The notes beneath the pieces are model-generated. The model ran no database searches. It saw nothing but the letters and a program-made list of their open reading frames with translations, and was not told the origin of the DNA. From Agaricus subrufescens (Eukaryota; Basidiomycota; Agaricomycetes; Agaricales; Agaricaceae), in assembly GCA_029945375.1 (NCBI GenBank), contig CM057058.1, positions 2,790,001 to 2,854,000 on the forward strand: a stretch of DNA of 64,000 bases, in the 5' to 3' direction. Positions 1 to 10,462 of this stretch are shown in pieces. The translations under genes and the position numbers were made by a program. Position 1 is the first letter of the stretch, and the number at the start of each line of letters is the position of its first letter.

Positions 1-322
1 AACAAACGAATGAACCCCAGATACTGGCTATAGGTTCGGTGTGTGTGGATGATCCTTGATTGATGATCCCAGTAGAGGCTTCGACACAACGGCAAACGAT
101 CTGGTTCTACAAATCTAAGCGGCATGTAGTCCTCATTGTTCTACCAGAACATATATATAATCTCGACGGCTTCTTCGTCGAATCACCCACCAACCTCTTA
201 ATTTCCTGTAGCCTAGCAATTTTTCTCGCTTTCTCCGCCCCGAAGTAAGTACGTCAATATTATTGTCATTGTGAACGGCATTCATCTATCTACCAGATTC
301 CTTCAGTCATTTTGTAGTCATC

Positions 323-1098
323 ATGGCTGACATGGAGCGTTTCGGCGCTATCCTCTTCCCTTCTGACGGTAATAGCAAAGCTGACCCGCCATTAAGGCTC
401 GTAACCGACTGACGTTTATTATCGCAGGCCGACCGCCGACAGTTGTCAACCTTATGACGAGGTCAGTCGGGCTATTCAGTCGAAACAATAGCTAGAACTA
501 ACCAGTTATTTGGCCTCCCTGGATATCTCGCATAGTCCGGTTCCTTATACTCCCCACCAAGGTACCTACGGAGATTCCACGACCCGGATTCCTCACCCCG
601 AGGTTTACATGGACTATGTTCGTCCCTCTTTCTTATACCAAACCATACTGGCTAAATCAATTTTCAAGATCGCCGAAAAGTATGGACCTCGTGCCTGGAA
701 ATATCAGGTACGTCACACACTCTCCAGCAACTCCAGCCGTACGGGAGTAATCCCTGATTTACCTGTCCAACTAGCTCATCGAATCACTTGATGGCATGAA
801 CAAAAAATTCTCAAGTCCTTACGTCGTATTCTACCCAGCGGTCTCTCGGGACGGTATGCCTTTTCCTGTCAACAAATCTATCAAAGATCTCCAGGGCTCC
901 GCCTTTCGGGAGGAGATGGCATGGCGGGGTAATATCGTCGTCGGCAAGTACACGGGGGACCCATTTCAAAATTTAGTCAACGCGACCATGGCAGACTATC
1001 CGATTGTGAAGAACTATTTCATGACACACGGCTGCGTCCCGGATACGTCGTGTTCAGCGCCACCCGAATGCTACAATTTCGAAAGCCCTCTGGAGTAA
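323..1098 (+). CDS. Unrecognised conserved-looking protein
   Basis: I do not recognise this protein. It assembles from four exons: ATG at 323, a short exon ending in the codons for LFPSDG, an exon beginning GRPPTVVNLM, a longer exon from about 506 and a last exon from about 778. The introns carry GT and AG ends and keep the phase. The product is roughly 205 residues, has no membrane segment or signal peptide I can see, and ends in a short Cys-containing tail (CVPDTSCSAPPEC). The upstream 322 bases hold no gene I can support. It converges on the MAPR gene with a gap of about 140 bases. Function unknown; the clean splice phase argues that it is a real gene. Confidence 0.6.
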
Positions 1099-1235
1099 AC
1101 CTCAGCCTAACAGAATAATGGTTTATCCAACGGAGCCGATTCATATCTTAGATTTACAGGCATTTGTACAGCATCAAGCCCTTGTATCTGTTCATATTTA
1201 TGGACCAGCTTGTACAGAATCTACTACGGATTCAT

Positions 1236-2366
1236 TTAAAGTTCCTCGTGTTCCTGCCGAGTCTTCTCAGATGCGGCCGTTCCCGTCTCGGCCCGCTCTT
1301 GTTTCTCGGTCTTCTTGTCTTTGCAATGCACGGGTATTGGGGTCGAGGGATCGATTGGCTTGTGGGTCACGCGCCCAACTCGGAAGTAATCTTTATGATC
1401 TCGATAGAAGTTTTTCCAGTGTTGCATGCTCTATTTACGTGATGCCGTAAATGAACAGGCCTGACTAGGGAATGCGGTCATTAATTCGCTTACCTGCAGC
1501 TGTTGCTCCGATAGGCCACGAAGATCATGAGTTTTGTGAGCCTGGTCCAAACAACTCGTGGCAAATGCCCTGCTAGAATCAGAACCCGCGCTAGAAAAAA
1601 AATAGTCGAGGTCGGGATGTCAGGAAGAGGCGAAGGGAGTCGGCTGGACGTACAGGATTTGATATGACCCGCCCGGGCGGTACGCTTGGCTCTTGGTCAC
1701 GTCATAGACTACTCCACCAATCTGTCATAAAGGTTATATGATTATGGCTTGTCACTACGAGATAATATACCCACAGCGAGGTAAATTGGTTTATTGGGGT
1801 CACTGCCGTCGTATTGGGCGAGCAAGCGCTCAGAGAACAAACGATCATTTTTCTGATGAGGGTGGAAATTAGGGAGGGTGAAAGAGAGATTATCACATCG
1901 TGACGAACCGGCATATACGTTTTGAGTTGCAACCATCGACTTTCATACTCCCACAGAAAGCTCCCGGTGATGAATTTACCGGCGAGAGTAATGATCAAGA
2001 CCAAATAAAATAAGAACTTTAGCAACCCTAGGACTCCGACCTCATGCACCGCAGTTGGGTCAGGTTCCAAAGGCTCAACTTCTTCTCCACGTGCAACCTT
2101 CTCGTCATGTTCCTCCTTTTTCTTCAGCCATTCGGTATGCAATGCCTCCTGCTTTTCGCGATAATCCCTGTAGCTGCAACAGAGTTCATCCTGGATCAAA
2201 GAAGTATTGGAGGTAAGACGCACGCGAGGAACGGCCTATTAGCCGGTTTCGTGGAGACCATTCGATTTGGAATAGAGGGATCCTTGACTTTAGGGTTCGA
2301 GGGACTGTCGGCCTCAACATAAGGCGGCATTTTTTCACCACCAGACATTTCTTTGAGCCAAGACAT
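1236..2366 (-). CDS. Membrane-associated heme-binding protein (MAPR / cytochrome b5-like)
   Basis: Single-pass membrane protein with a C-terminal cytochrome b5-like domain of the MAPR/Dap1 family. These proteins bind heme and support P450 activity and sterol synthesis, usually at the ER. The start chosen is the ATG at 2366 (MSWLKEMSGGEK). An acidic, charged N-terminal region is followed by one hydrophobic helix (LLKFLFYLVLIITLAGKF). The domain contains YDGSDPNKPIYLAV, then the family signature YRPGGSY (the Tyr is the expected heme ligand), then AGSDSSRAFA and a HWKNFY...GRV segment. The tail is Lys/Glu-rich. At least five introns interrupt it, including ones inside the b5 domain. A CACGTG site lies about 90 bases upstream. 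The long N-terminus makes it bigger than yeast Dap1. Confidence 0.88.
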
Positions 2367-2454
2367 GGAATCAGACGGAAATTAAGAAGGTGCCAGCAAG
2401 AGCGTGAAGAACACCGGGTAGGGCATTTTAAACGAGTCTTACATCACGTGCGAC

Positions 2455-2460
2455 ACGTCG
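2455..2460. promoter_or_regulatory. E-box (CACGTG) upstream of the MAPR gene
   Basis: A perfect CACGTG palindrome sits about 90 bases upstream of the MAPR start codon. In fungi this is the core site of bHLH factors such as Cbf1 or sterol-responsive SREBP-type factors. A regulatory role is inferred only from sequence and position. Confidence 0.35.
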
Positions 2461-2840
2461 ACAGGTGTTCAACACTGATAATTTCATTCGTCGTCAAAAA
2501 ACAGGATATTATTAGGTAGCACAACCTGTTGTATACTATAGGGGGGCGTTTGCATTACAAAAGAGACATCTTCCTTTTGCAGAAAAGAGTTAATGCGTGG
2601 ATGGTAAGAAATGCACTGTCGAGGCTACAAAAATTATTGAACAAATATCCAGCCTGGCTGAGATGACGGAGCGACCCAATAGCGAACTACTACGGGAGCT
2701 TGAGGAATTAAAGAAGAAAAGGCTATTCGTAAAAGTATCCGACAAAGAAAAGGAAATAAAGATGTGCATGGAGATAAATGGGAGGGGAGGGCGGGGGCGC
2801 GAAATAGAAGCTACGTACAGCGGAAATATCCGTCTCCAAC

Positions 2841-4957
2841 TTAGGAATAGTGAGCACCCTGTCGTTGTTGCTGTTCTTCTTGTTGTCGAGCCTGTTGCAA
2901 GCGGTGCTCGCGTTCCGTTGCCTGCTGTGATATTGTCACGTATGCGCCACCGACGTCGTCGTTCAGACCAGGAGGCGATGAGGGCCCCGTCAAGGGTAAT
3001 AGACGGATATCTTGATCGAATAGTTCGAAGTCTTCCACCCACGTGCGCGCACTCTGGAAGTTTGGAGTTTTGATAAACTGTAAATAGAATGATCAGTGAA
3101 AAAAGCATGAGGAAAAGTGCACACAAACATACCTTCGGTACGGAATCTGTAGCCATCAACCGGAAGACGTGGCTTTGTATCCGCTCATACAAACGTATGA
3201 CATGTTGTAGTTGAGTGGCATTGAATGCGCTCGCCTGTTCCGGTTCTAAACGTCCCTGGAAAACTTTTCCAGTGACGGTAGAAACAACCTCTTCGAGATA
3301 GCGGAGGAGCTCCTGCCGGATTGCATGATCGATGTTGAGTTCAGCGGGGCTAGATTGCGCCAGATAGTTGTTGAAGATGAGGGAGGCGGTTTGGATCAGC
3401 TGTTCATGATGTTTCTCCATGGCTGCTTGGCCCGGTGTGCTGCGACTGCCAGGCCGAGCAGGGGGATTAGAGGCCATCGCACTCGATGTGATTAAGAATT
3501 TGCGTTTAAAATCTTCTACCTCCATCCAGAATGCAAGGTTTTCCTCACAGAAATTGTGTCTCAAGAATTCGCGGAACATGGCTCGTAATCTTGGTTGTTC
3601 TAGGATATAATGTAGGCGATCGGCGTTGCTCTCTTTGGCTCGTTTGTCCGAAGAAAAATCGGCGACGGAAGCACGGCGGTGGACCCGACCTTCGCGAGTC
3701 GAAGTCTCTCCAGTTTCATCAGTAGGTGCATCGATCGAGGAACGATCAGCGAGATTAGCTGAAGAGCTGCTGGGGGAATCAGTGGATGTTAACGAATCTC
3801 CCCAGCGAGCTACCCGTTTCCCTTCCTCCGTTATCTTATAAACAGCTTTGTTAGTGCATCGGAATTCTCCCTGCGAGGGTGTGAGAAAGTTTCTCAGGTG
3901 TACATAAAAAAGTCGCTTACGTTTACAGGAGGACCGGATGAACCTGGTTGCGTCGAGCCACGGACGGTGAATATGATGGCAGAATCAGTGTTCTTCCGCT
4001 TATCGCTAACGAGGGTTATAAGGCCGAAACGAACAAACTGGGCAGCCATTTCTGCAGCCTCTTCACGACCGACAACTGAGGTGAAATCACAGAGCCACTC
4101 GAGTGCTTGTACGGCATAGAAGCAATGTCGAGTGGAAACAACGTTCTTGGAACCCTTTTCAGCGAGGTCGATGAGAGGGATGCCCTTTGCCCTCTCATTA
4201 TAGCGAAGGAATAGGTCGGTGTCGTTTTTGGCTGCTGGAGGCATGTAGTTGGGTTGTCTGCCAACAAATCGGCGGAAAAGAGCAGTAATGACGGATTGTG
4301 TAACAATTATTTCATCATCAGAAATGCGACGCTCCAAATGTAGGAGTTTGATGCAGATAGGCTGGGAACCGAAAACTGGCTGCAGATGGTCGGAATTTAT
4401 GCCATTCTTGCTGATAAATCGCTCAAGGACGTGAAGGCCCTTGGGAGTCAGCTGATAGACACCACGATCCTTGAAGAGGTTGGAATTTGCGTCAGTGGCG
4501 TTTTCGATGAGGCGGGCATCCATGAAGTGCTGGCACATGGCTTTAGCCATATCACGAGTCATAGAAAAGGTCGTGGTCGTGGTTGTCGTGACTACTCGTG
4601 ATGGTTCTCTGGGATCTGGGCCGCGATTTGACTGGGAAAACTTGAGAGATGCGAGATTTTGTGCGGCCTCGTCGCTGCGAAAGAGAAATGAACAGGCGAT
4701 GTGATATCGGAGAACAATGGACATACGTCGTGAATGAGTGGGGAAAATTGCGGAAAAACTGTTTGTGGGGAAGGAGGGGGAGAGATACGATAAGGGTGGC
4801 GAAGAGATCGAGGGTGTCCTGGAGGGTGATGGCGGGTGAGGCGGGTGGCTCGGACGGGGCGAGAAAAGATGCATACTTTGAGGAAGGGCCTCCCCCGCTT
4901 GGTGGTTTTCATCATGTGGGACGAGCTCCCGGCGTCTGGGTCTGAAAAGGAAGCCAT
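2841..4957 (-). CDS. SST2: Regulator of G-protein signalling with DEP domains (SST2/FlbA/Thn1 type)
   Basis: GTPase-activating protein for heterotrimeric G-alpha subunits. In fungi this family (Sst2, FlbA, Thn1) damps pheromone and growth signalling. ATG at 4957 begins MASFSDPDAG; the first exon ends KRGRPFLK and splices to DTLDLFATLIVSL, a hallmark of the family. A first DEP-like region runs to the TTTTTTTFSMTRDMAKAMC segment, and a second DEP-type region contains IDLAEKGSKNV. The C-terminal RGS domain begins LHYILEQPRLRAMFREFL, contains NLAFWMEVEDFKR, and ends near TWVEDFELFDQD. The tail is Gln-rich. Introns were placed after LKD, PPVN and DSVPK. It diverges from the coiled-coil gene at 5335 across a GC-rich gap. 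Confidence 0.93.
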
Positions 4958-5334
4958 GGTGGACGAAGGAGGAGAGGAAGAAGAGAAAGGATGGGGGAGA
5001 ACCGGGGGAAAAGAAAAGGCGAAGCGAAGGGGGGCAAGGGCGAGGAGCAGAGAAGAAGAAGTGTGGGAAACGCCGGCTCGGTTGCCAATCCAACCCTTTC
5101 CCACAAGGGCAACTCGCTGCCTCATGTCCGCCCGCCGCCTGATTGGACCTGGCGTCCGGCTCTTTCGCCCGCGCCCCGTCCGCCTGGCCACCGGCCGCCA
5201 GCAGGGCCGGCCCCTTAGGTTTGATTGCCGCCGCGCCCCGTGACCCGCCCTCCCCGATCCCCGACCGCTACCCCGGCCTCCCTGCCCCCCGATCCGCCAC
5301 TCCCCGTGGGAAGCCCACCACACGTCCTTCCCCC
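4958..5334. promoter_or_regulatory. GC-rich divergent promoter region
   Basis: The 377-base gap between two divergent start codons (RGS gene and coiled-coil gene) is strongly C-rich on the + strand, especially after about 5100, unlike the surrounding sequence. It probably carries both promoters. No discrete TATA box is visible. Apparent open frames here are by-products of the GC richness. Confidence 0.5.
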
Positions 5335-6295
5335 ATGAGCTCCAATCTCAGCGTATGCCCGTCCTGAACAATTATGCGCCTCGGTCTGATCCCCGATCCA
5401 GGATCCCGCAGGCATCCAGGCCCTCCTGGATCAGATCAGGTCGTCATCGGCCTGGCAGCAGCTCTCCGCCCCGCAGACACGCCCTCTCTCGTCTGCACCG
5501 GACCCTGCGGACCAGTCTCCGGAGCGCAAGGCCCCAGGCTCGTCTGTCGCCTCCCTGCTGTCCCAGCTGCAGTCTCCCCCGCGGCATCATTCAGATCGCC
5601 CACAGTCGGCGTCGTCTCGATCCTCGTTTCCTCAACCGGATGCGCCTCCTTCGGGCAAAGATCCGCGCCTCGCTAATCTCGATGAAGCAATGCCTGTTCT
5701 CCTGCGCCTTTCACGTGAACCCTCTTTCATAGACGAAATAAAAAAGGTATCGTCTCGCCCACCCCGAGATTCTCTCTTATAGCCATGTCCAGGTAAAACA
5801 CGACCAAGACGCCCTTGAGCGCCAGCTCTGGGAGGAGAGGCGGAATATCCATAAAAAGTACGAAGATAAGTTGAAAGCTGCTCAGACCAAGTTTGTACAT
5901 GCCAAGCGAAACTCGGCTGTTTTGTTCACCTCTTGACAGGGCGAACATCATCGGTGTCAACGTTTCTAAACACGAGTCCGACGTTAGTGGCGAGATGTTG
6001 ATGGTGTCATTTCTAATTTGACCACCTCGACAACCAGATGATTCTTGATGCACACAAAAAGGAAATTCGCGAATTTGATGCTAAGCGCGTCTTGCCTGCT
6101 TGGGATAGCCTAGCATCTCAACAGCAGCTAAAGCTCCAGAAGCTGCAGGTCCCTACCATGTATGTCACATCGGAGTCGGCGACGCGGGAGGTATGCTCCT
6201 CAAATCATTTCATTTACCATGCTTATCGTAAGCACCAGCTTCAGCAGCGTGTTTTACAGGTGTTGATCAGTCTTATTGGTCCTTCGATCAAGTAA
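5335..6295 (+). CDS. Small charged coiled-coil protein, unrecognised
   Basis: I do not recognise the family. A tiny first exon (MSSNLS, 5335-5352) joins in phase to DPAGIQALLDQIRSSSAWQQ. A Ser/Pro-rich linker follows, then LDEAMPVLLRLSREPSFIDEIKK, which splices to a charged helical segment (QLWEERRNIHKKYEDKL) likely to form a coiled coil. The next exons give NIIGVNVSKHESD and MILDAHKKEIREFDAKRVLPAWDSL, and the last exon is VLISLIGPSIK. Six exons give about 230 residues. There is no membrane segment or known catalytic motif. The preserved phase over five introns and the helical, well-ordered C-terminal half suggest a conserved fungal protein that acts by protein-protein contact. Confidence 0.7.
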
Positions 6296-6682
6296 TTTTG
6301 GCGGCTCGTTCGGCTCAACTTGGGAATCTATTGTGGCTGTGCTCAAATCTTCCTTTGCCCGTACTCCAAGACTTTTAGGACGGATCAAGCGTATTATTGG
6401 AACATTCGTGTCATTGGCATGCATGTTGTTATGTTGAGGGCCTCTAAGTTGTAGAACGTAGTGTCATCTCGCGATGGGCATAGTTGATGGTTTTTTCTGT
6501 GCATATATCTGAGATCCCGTCCTTTTCCCAGGAGTCTTTAGCGCCAATTTAGTTGGTACTGAATATTCGGATTGATCGACCTTCTCCATTTATATACCTC
6601 TTGGGATTTTCCTTGACATTTCATTTCCAGGCGCTTTACGAAGCAGGCACTAGACTGTTCCGCCCCCCCACCGACTCCCCCC
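6296..6682. other. Intergenic stretch, nothing recognised
   Basis: These 387 bases separate two + strand genes. They should contain the 3' UTR of the coiled-coil gene and the promoter of the hydrolase. I see no open frame, repeat or RNA gene. Confidence 0.6.
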
Positions 6683-8639
6683 ATGCCTTTCGTTGACCTT
6701 CACAGCAAGGACGACTTTGCTTCTATTTTCTACATCACTAATACTGATTATGGGAACGTGGGCGGCTTCGACCCGAAGAAGCCTACCGTCATAATCTTGC
6801 ACCCCATCTTTTTCGACGTACAATGGATCGACAATCATTGGGGTGACCCTCGGTTATATCAAAAATGCAATCTTATTGCTTTCGATATGCGTTGTTCGGG
6901 GAGGTCCGTTTCACGGCCGAGTGCACGACATGATACCTGGGTAGAGGCCGCTGACATCGCGCTCTGTCATTTGGTCAGTGATACCCCGTCCAAGACAGTA
7001 GAAAGCCAAACCAATGTCCTTTTGCAGAAACTACGGCTTCCTCCTTGTCACATACTAGCTTTAGAATCTACAGCAATAATGTGTGCATTGCGTCTCGCCG
7101 CCTTGTGCGTCATTGCAGTTTCATACCTAGTTGGAGCACTGACGGACGCGTCGTATTTACAAGGTTTCCCGAAATGTACCTCAGTCTGGCGCTTTGCAAC
7201 GTCCCTTCACCTCTAGAGTACGTGGAGATAGTCCGATTACACGACGACAGCTCAGTTCTATTGAAACCGCAGGTCTCATCGAGCGTCGTCAGTTGTAGGT
7301 GAAATTATGGAGCGGTGGTGCTTCGCGGAGGACATTGAAACATTTGAACATGCTGGATTAGAAGCTGTTCATTTACTCTGTGGTCCTGTCAGTTAAGCTC
7401 TTCTTTCTCCATCGAGCTTCGTGTTTCTCACTCAAAGGCTTAATATTTAGGATTGTGATATTGATCTTTACGACGATGTTAGTGGAAAATCAAATTTCTC
7501 ACACCCGAAAATTTAGGGTTCACTGGATCATTTACCCCCTTCTAGCTTATCTCATATTGGGCTACGAAGACACCTCCAGAAGAGAGAAAAAGAATCGCGG
7601 AGCCAGTGAGCGTTTACATAAATGCAAGCAACCATTTTCTTCTGTTCCACGTGCTGTCGTTAAACTCGCGATTATAGCGGACGCCGTTGACAGCAGACAT
7701 ACTAGAATTAATTAGGCAACCTGTGCTTATATTCCATGTGAGCGTGATATTTAGTAGCCTTTCAATCTTTCTGATAGGTCTCAAACAGGGTGCAAGAAAC
7801 GAAATGCACGGCCTAGAACATGCGGAAAGCCTGAAAGAAGCATTAACCGGTGTAGAAGGAGGTGCAATACTCGTACCAATAATAGGCTCGTACGACACTT
7901 ATCCCGATAAGAGTTTGCTAAATTCAGACCTTTAGGTGGATCTTCTAACTTGTCCCTCGATCACAACTCGGCGTCAGCATTGAATAAAGTCTACGCTAAA
8001 TTTATACTCGAGCGTGTTCCACGGCCGGATACAAAAATCCCATCTGAGGACATACCAATCCAACCCCGAATGCAAGAGGCGTTAGAAAAATTGGCCGGCT
8101 TGATGGGTCGACCAGAAATGGCTGATCATGATCCGATGTCACCCACGTCTTTCTCCTGTCTTTCGGAAGAAGGTGTACAACGACAGTCAGAACTTATGCT
8201 ACGGTATGCGGTTGAACGCAGAAGTAGCTTCTCTCCGTTGGGCCCAGATGGAAGACCCCTTCGAAAGTATGGGAGTGTTGCTAAATTGCGTTTGCTTTTG
8301 TAACACCCCACGATCTCCTTCTGCACTATAGGTTTTCCGACCGTATAGGTCGTCATTGGTTCGATGGCGGTCCGAGCGGCATTTCCGTCACAGGTATGTT
8401 CTCATTTTCGACTGATAAATTTCCATCCTTACGCGCGTTGCACTCTCGTAGATCTCGCCTTCGTCTCCATGTACGCAAAACCTATGGTGCAAGAAAAAAA
8501 CACATGCAATGGACACGAGAAATTGCATGAGATTGCACATTCGAACCAAAAATTGATATCCAGCGAACTCCTCAAATCTTCTTTGGCGAAGTTTACTGCA
8601 GATCCTCTTTATACCCTAGGGCAGGTTACTTTAGCTTGA
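6683..8639 (+). CDS. Alpha/beta-hydrolase-fold protein, basidiomycete type
   Basis: Protein of the alpha/beta-hydrolase fold, of a type common in mushrooms and without a known substrate. ATG at 6683 begins MPFVDLHSKDDFASIFY. The first exon has the fold's HP-type oxyanion strand (IILHPIFFDVQWID) and NLIAFDMRCSGRS. Later exons give CHILALES...CALRLAALFPEM, EIMERWCFAEDIETFEHAGLEAV, DCDIDLYDD, LIRQPVLIFH and a C-terminal half with FSCLSEEGVQRQSE and FSPLGPDGRPLRK. About ten introns are needed. Two joins, around 7500-7690 and 7860-7970, could not be resolved cleanly. The usual GxSxG nucleophile motif is absent: the matching place reads LALESTAIM. The last exon ends at 8639. Catalytic activity is uncertain. 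Confidence 0.75.
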
Positions 8640-8774
8640 GACTAGTATATATTGGACATTTATCATACCCTCTACCCTCTATACTCATGCATGACTAGAG
8701 AACCCTTGTATCATAGTATCTACAAACGATTTGGCCAGAAAATACAACAAACTTTACAAGGCCCACGAACATAA

Positions 8775-10341
8775 CTACAAACTCCCTTCAGCTAATTTGG
8801 CCTTGTAGTACCTAACCATCTCTTCTATGCCCATACGCACAGTCCAGCGGGGCTGCCAACCAAGCTCGTGCTTCGCTCGTGACGTATCAGGACGACGCTT
8901 CTGAGGATCGTCGGTGGGGATTGGCTTGTACACAATCTCGACGCGCCTCTGGTTCGTAATTCCGTCTTCTGCTTGTACTTTCTCAACGATCTCCCGAACG
9001 AGCTCGGCGAACTCGCCAATCGTGAACTCATCGCCATTGCCAATGTTGACTGGGCGGCTCTCATCGGAACCCATAAGAGCAATGAGACCATCGATGAGGT
9101 CGTGAATGTATTGGAACGACCTAGTTTGCTTGCCATCGCCGTAAACGGTCATATCCTCGCCTTTAAGCGCCTGGACGATGAAATTTGAAACAACGCGACC
9201 ATCATATGGGTTCACTATACAGAGGGTTGGAACAAATCAAGGAGAACGGTGAAACGCTTACTCCGTGGACCATAGGTATTGAAAATACGTGCAACACGGA
9301 CATCAACCCCGTCCTGGCGTTGGAAGCCGTAGGTCAGGGTTTCTGCGACTCGCTTTCCCTCATCATAACAGGCACGGGGTCCAATCGGGTTGACATGGCC
9401 CCAACTACGGCGATGGAAAAAAAAATTTTTTTTTATTAGCATTTCGTAATTTGTTATTGAGACTGTACTTACTAGTCCTCATGTTGTGGATGAACTTCAG
9501 GATCTCCGTAAACCTCTGTGGGCGCAAATTTAATTTTGGACGCAACGTTTCAACGGAGTAACTTTACCGGATGTGCTTGAGATGAGGAAACGCGCCTTAG
9601 TACGCTTAGCCAATCCGAGCATATTGAGCGTGCCCATGAACGACGTCTTGATTGTTTTAACAGCATTTGCTTGATAATGGGGTGGAGACGCAGGGCAAGC
9701 GAGATGATAGATTTCTAACCATAACATGAGTAGGCCATGATGAAACAGGGCCGAGATACCTACCATCGCACTCGATCATGAACGGTTCGACAACATCATG
9801 ACGAACCAATTCAAAATTGGGATGGCCAACCCAGTGACTGACAGTTGTCTTGGAACCAGTGAAAAAATTATCCAGAACTGTGACCTCATGCCCTAGGAGC
9901 ATAAGGCGATCAACGAGATGGGAGCCGACAAAGCCGGCCCCGCCAGTGACGAGGATACGCTTGCGCTGGGACAACGGCAGAAGTTTGACGGGCGGGAAAC
10001 GAGAGAGTGTACAGTAAGAAACAGAAGCAGTTTCCGGAAAGTAAATAGAAGTCGACTGAAAAAGCGCGTGGCCGCTGCTGAGCTTGGCATGTTCGGCCTC
10101 TGCTTCCTTTTCACTGAGATTCTCTATGGCCTTGGTGTCCTTGTTGGAGATGATGTAATGAGAGCGGAGGTATAGGGAACGGAGAACATCCAGGGGGACC
10201 CGCGAGTCGAACCCAAAGCGGTCGAGGCCGACGGTAGTGATTTCATTACCTTCCTTGTCCAGGGTTTTGATCTAAAGTACGGCGGGACCAGGTCAGAAAA
10301 GGGAACCGAGGTAGGGAGAGACTTACGTAGGAGGGAGACAT
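8775..10341 (-). CDS. UXS1: UDP-glucuronate decarboxylase (UDP-xylose synthase)
   Basis: Converts UDP-glucuronate to UDP-xylose with bound NAD, supplying xylose for glycans and capsule or wall polymers. It is an extended short-chain dehydrogenase/reductase. The ATG at 10341 opens a five-codon exon (MSPSY) that splices in phase to [20 protein letters not shown]. The Rossmann motif is GGAGFVGSH. The segment [12 protein letters not shown], the SST triad serine region and the catalytic YDEGK follow; the rest reads as a full-length family member with FNTYGPRMNPYDGRV and [13 protein letters not shown]. The N-terminal leader shows no strong membrane helix, so it may be cytosolic or loosely associated. 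Introns interrupt it at several points, one ending in a T-rich tract near 9430. It diverges from ENP1 with only 121 bases between start codons. Confidence 0.95.
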
Positions 10342-10462
10342 TAGGATTGGGGAGGGGCCGCATTTGAGTTGGAACGCTTTATACTAGGGCGACGACCACC
10401 GCGTTTCCAAATGCGGTTCATCACAAAAATTATCAGGTCCGTTCTTCTCTCTCTCCGCTATA

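Noticed and set aside
4592..5323. 243-codon minus strand open frame through the GC-rich gap
   Set aside because: It reads across the RGS first intron and the GC-rich divergent promoter in one frame; only a small part is the true first exon of the RGS gene.
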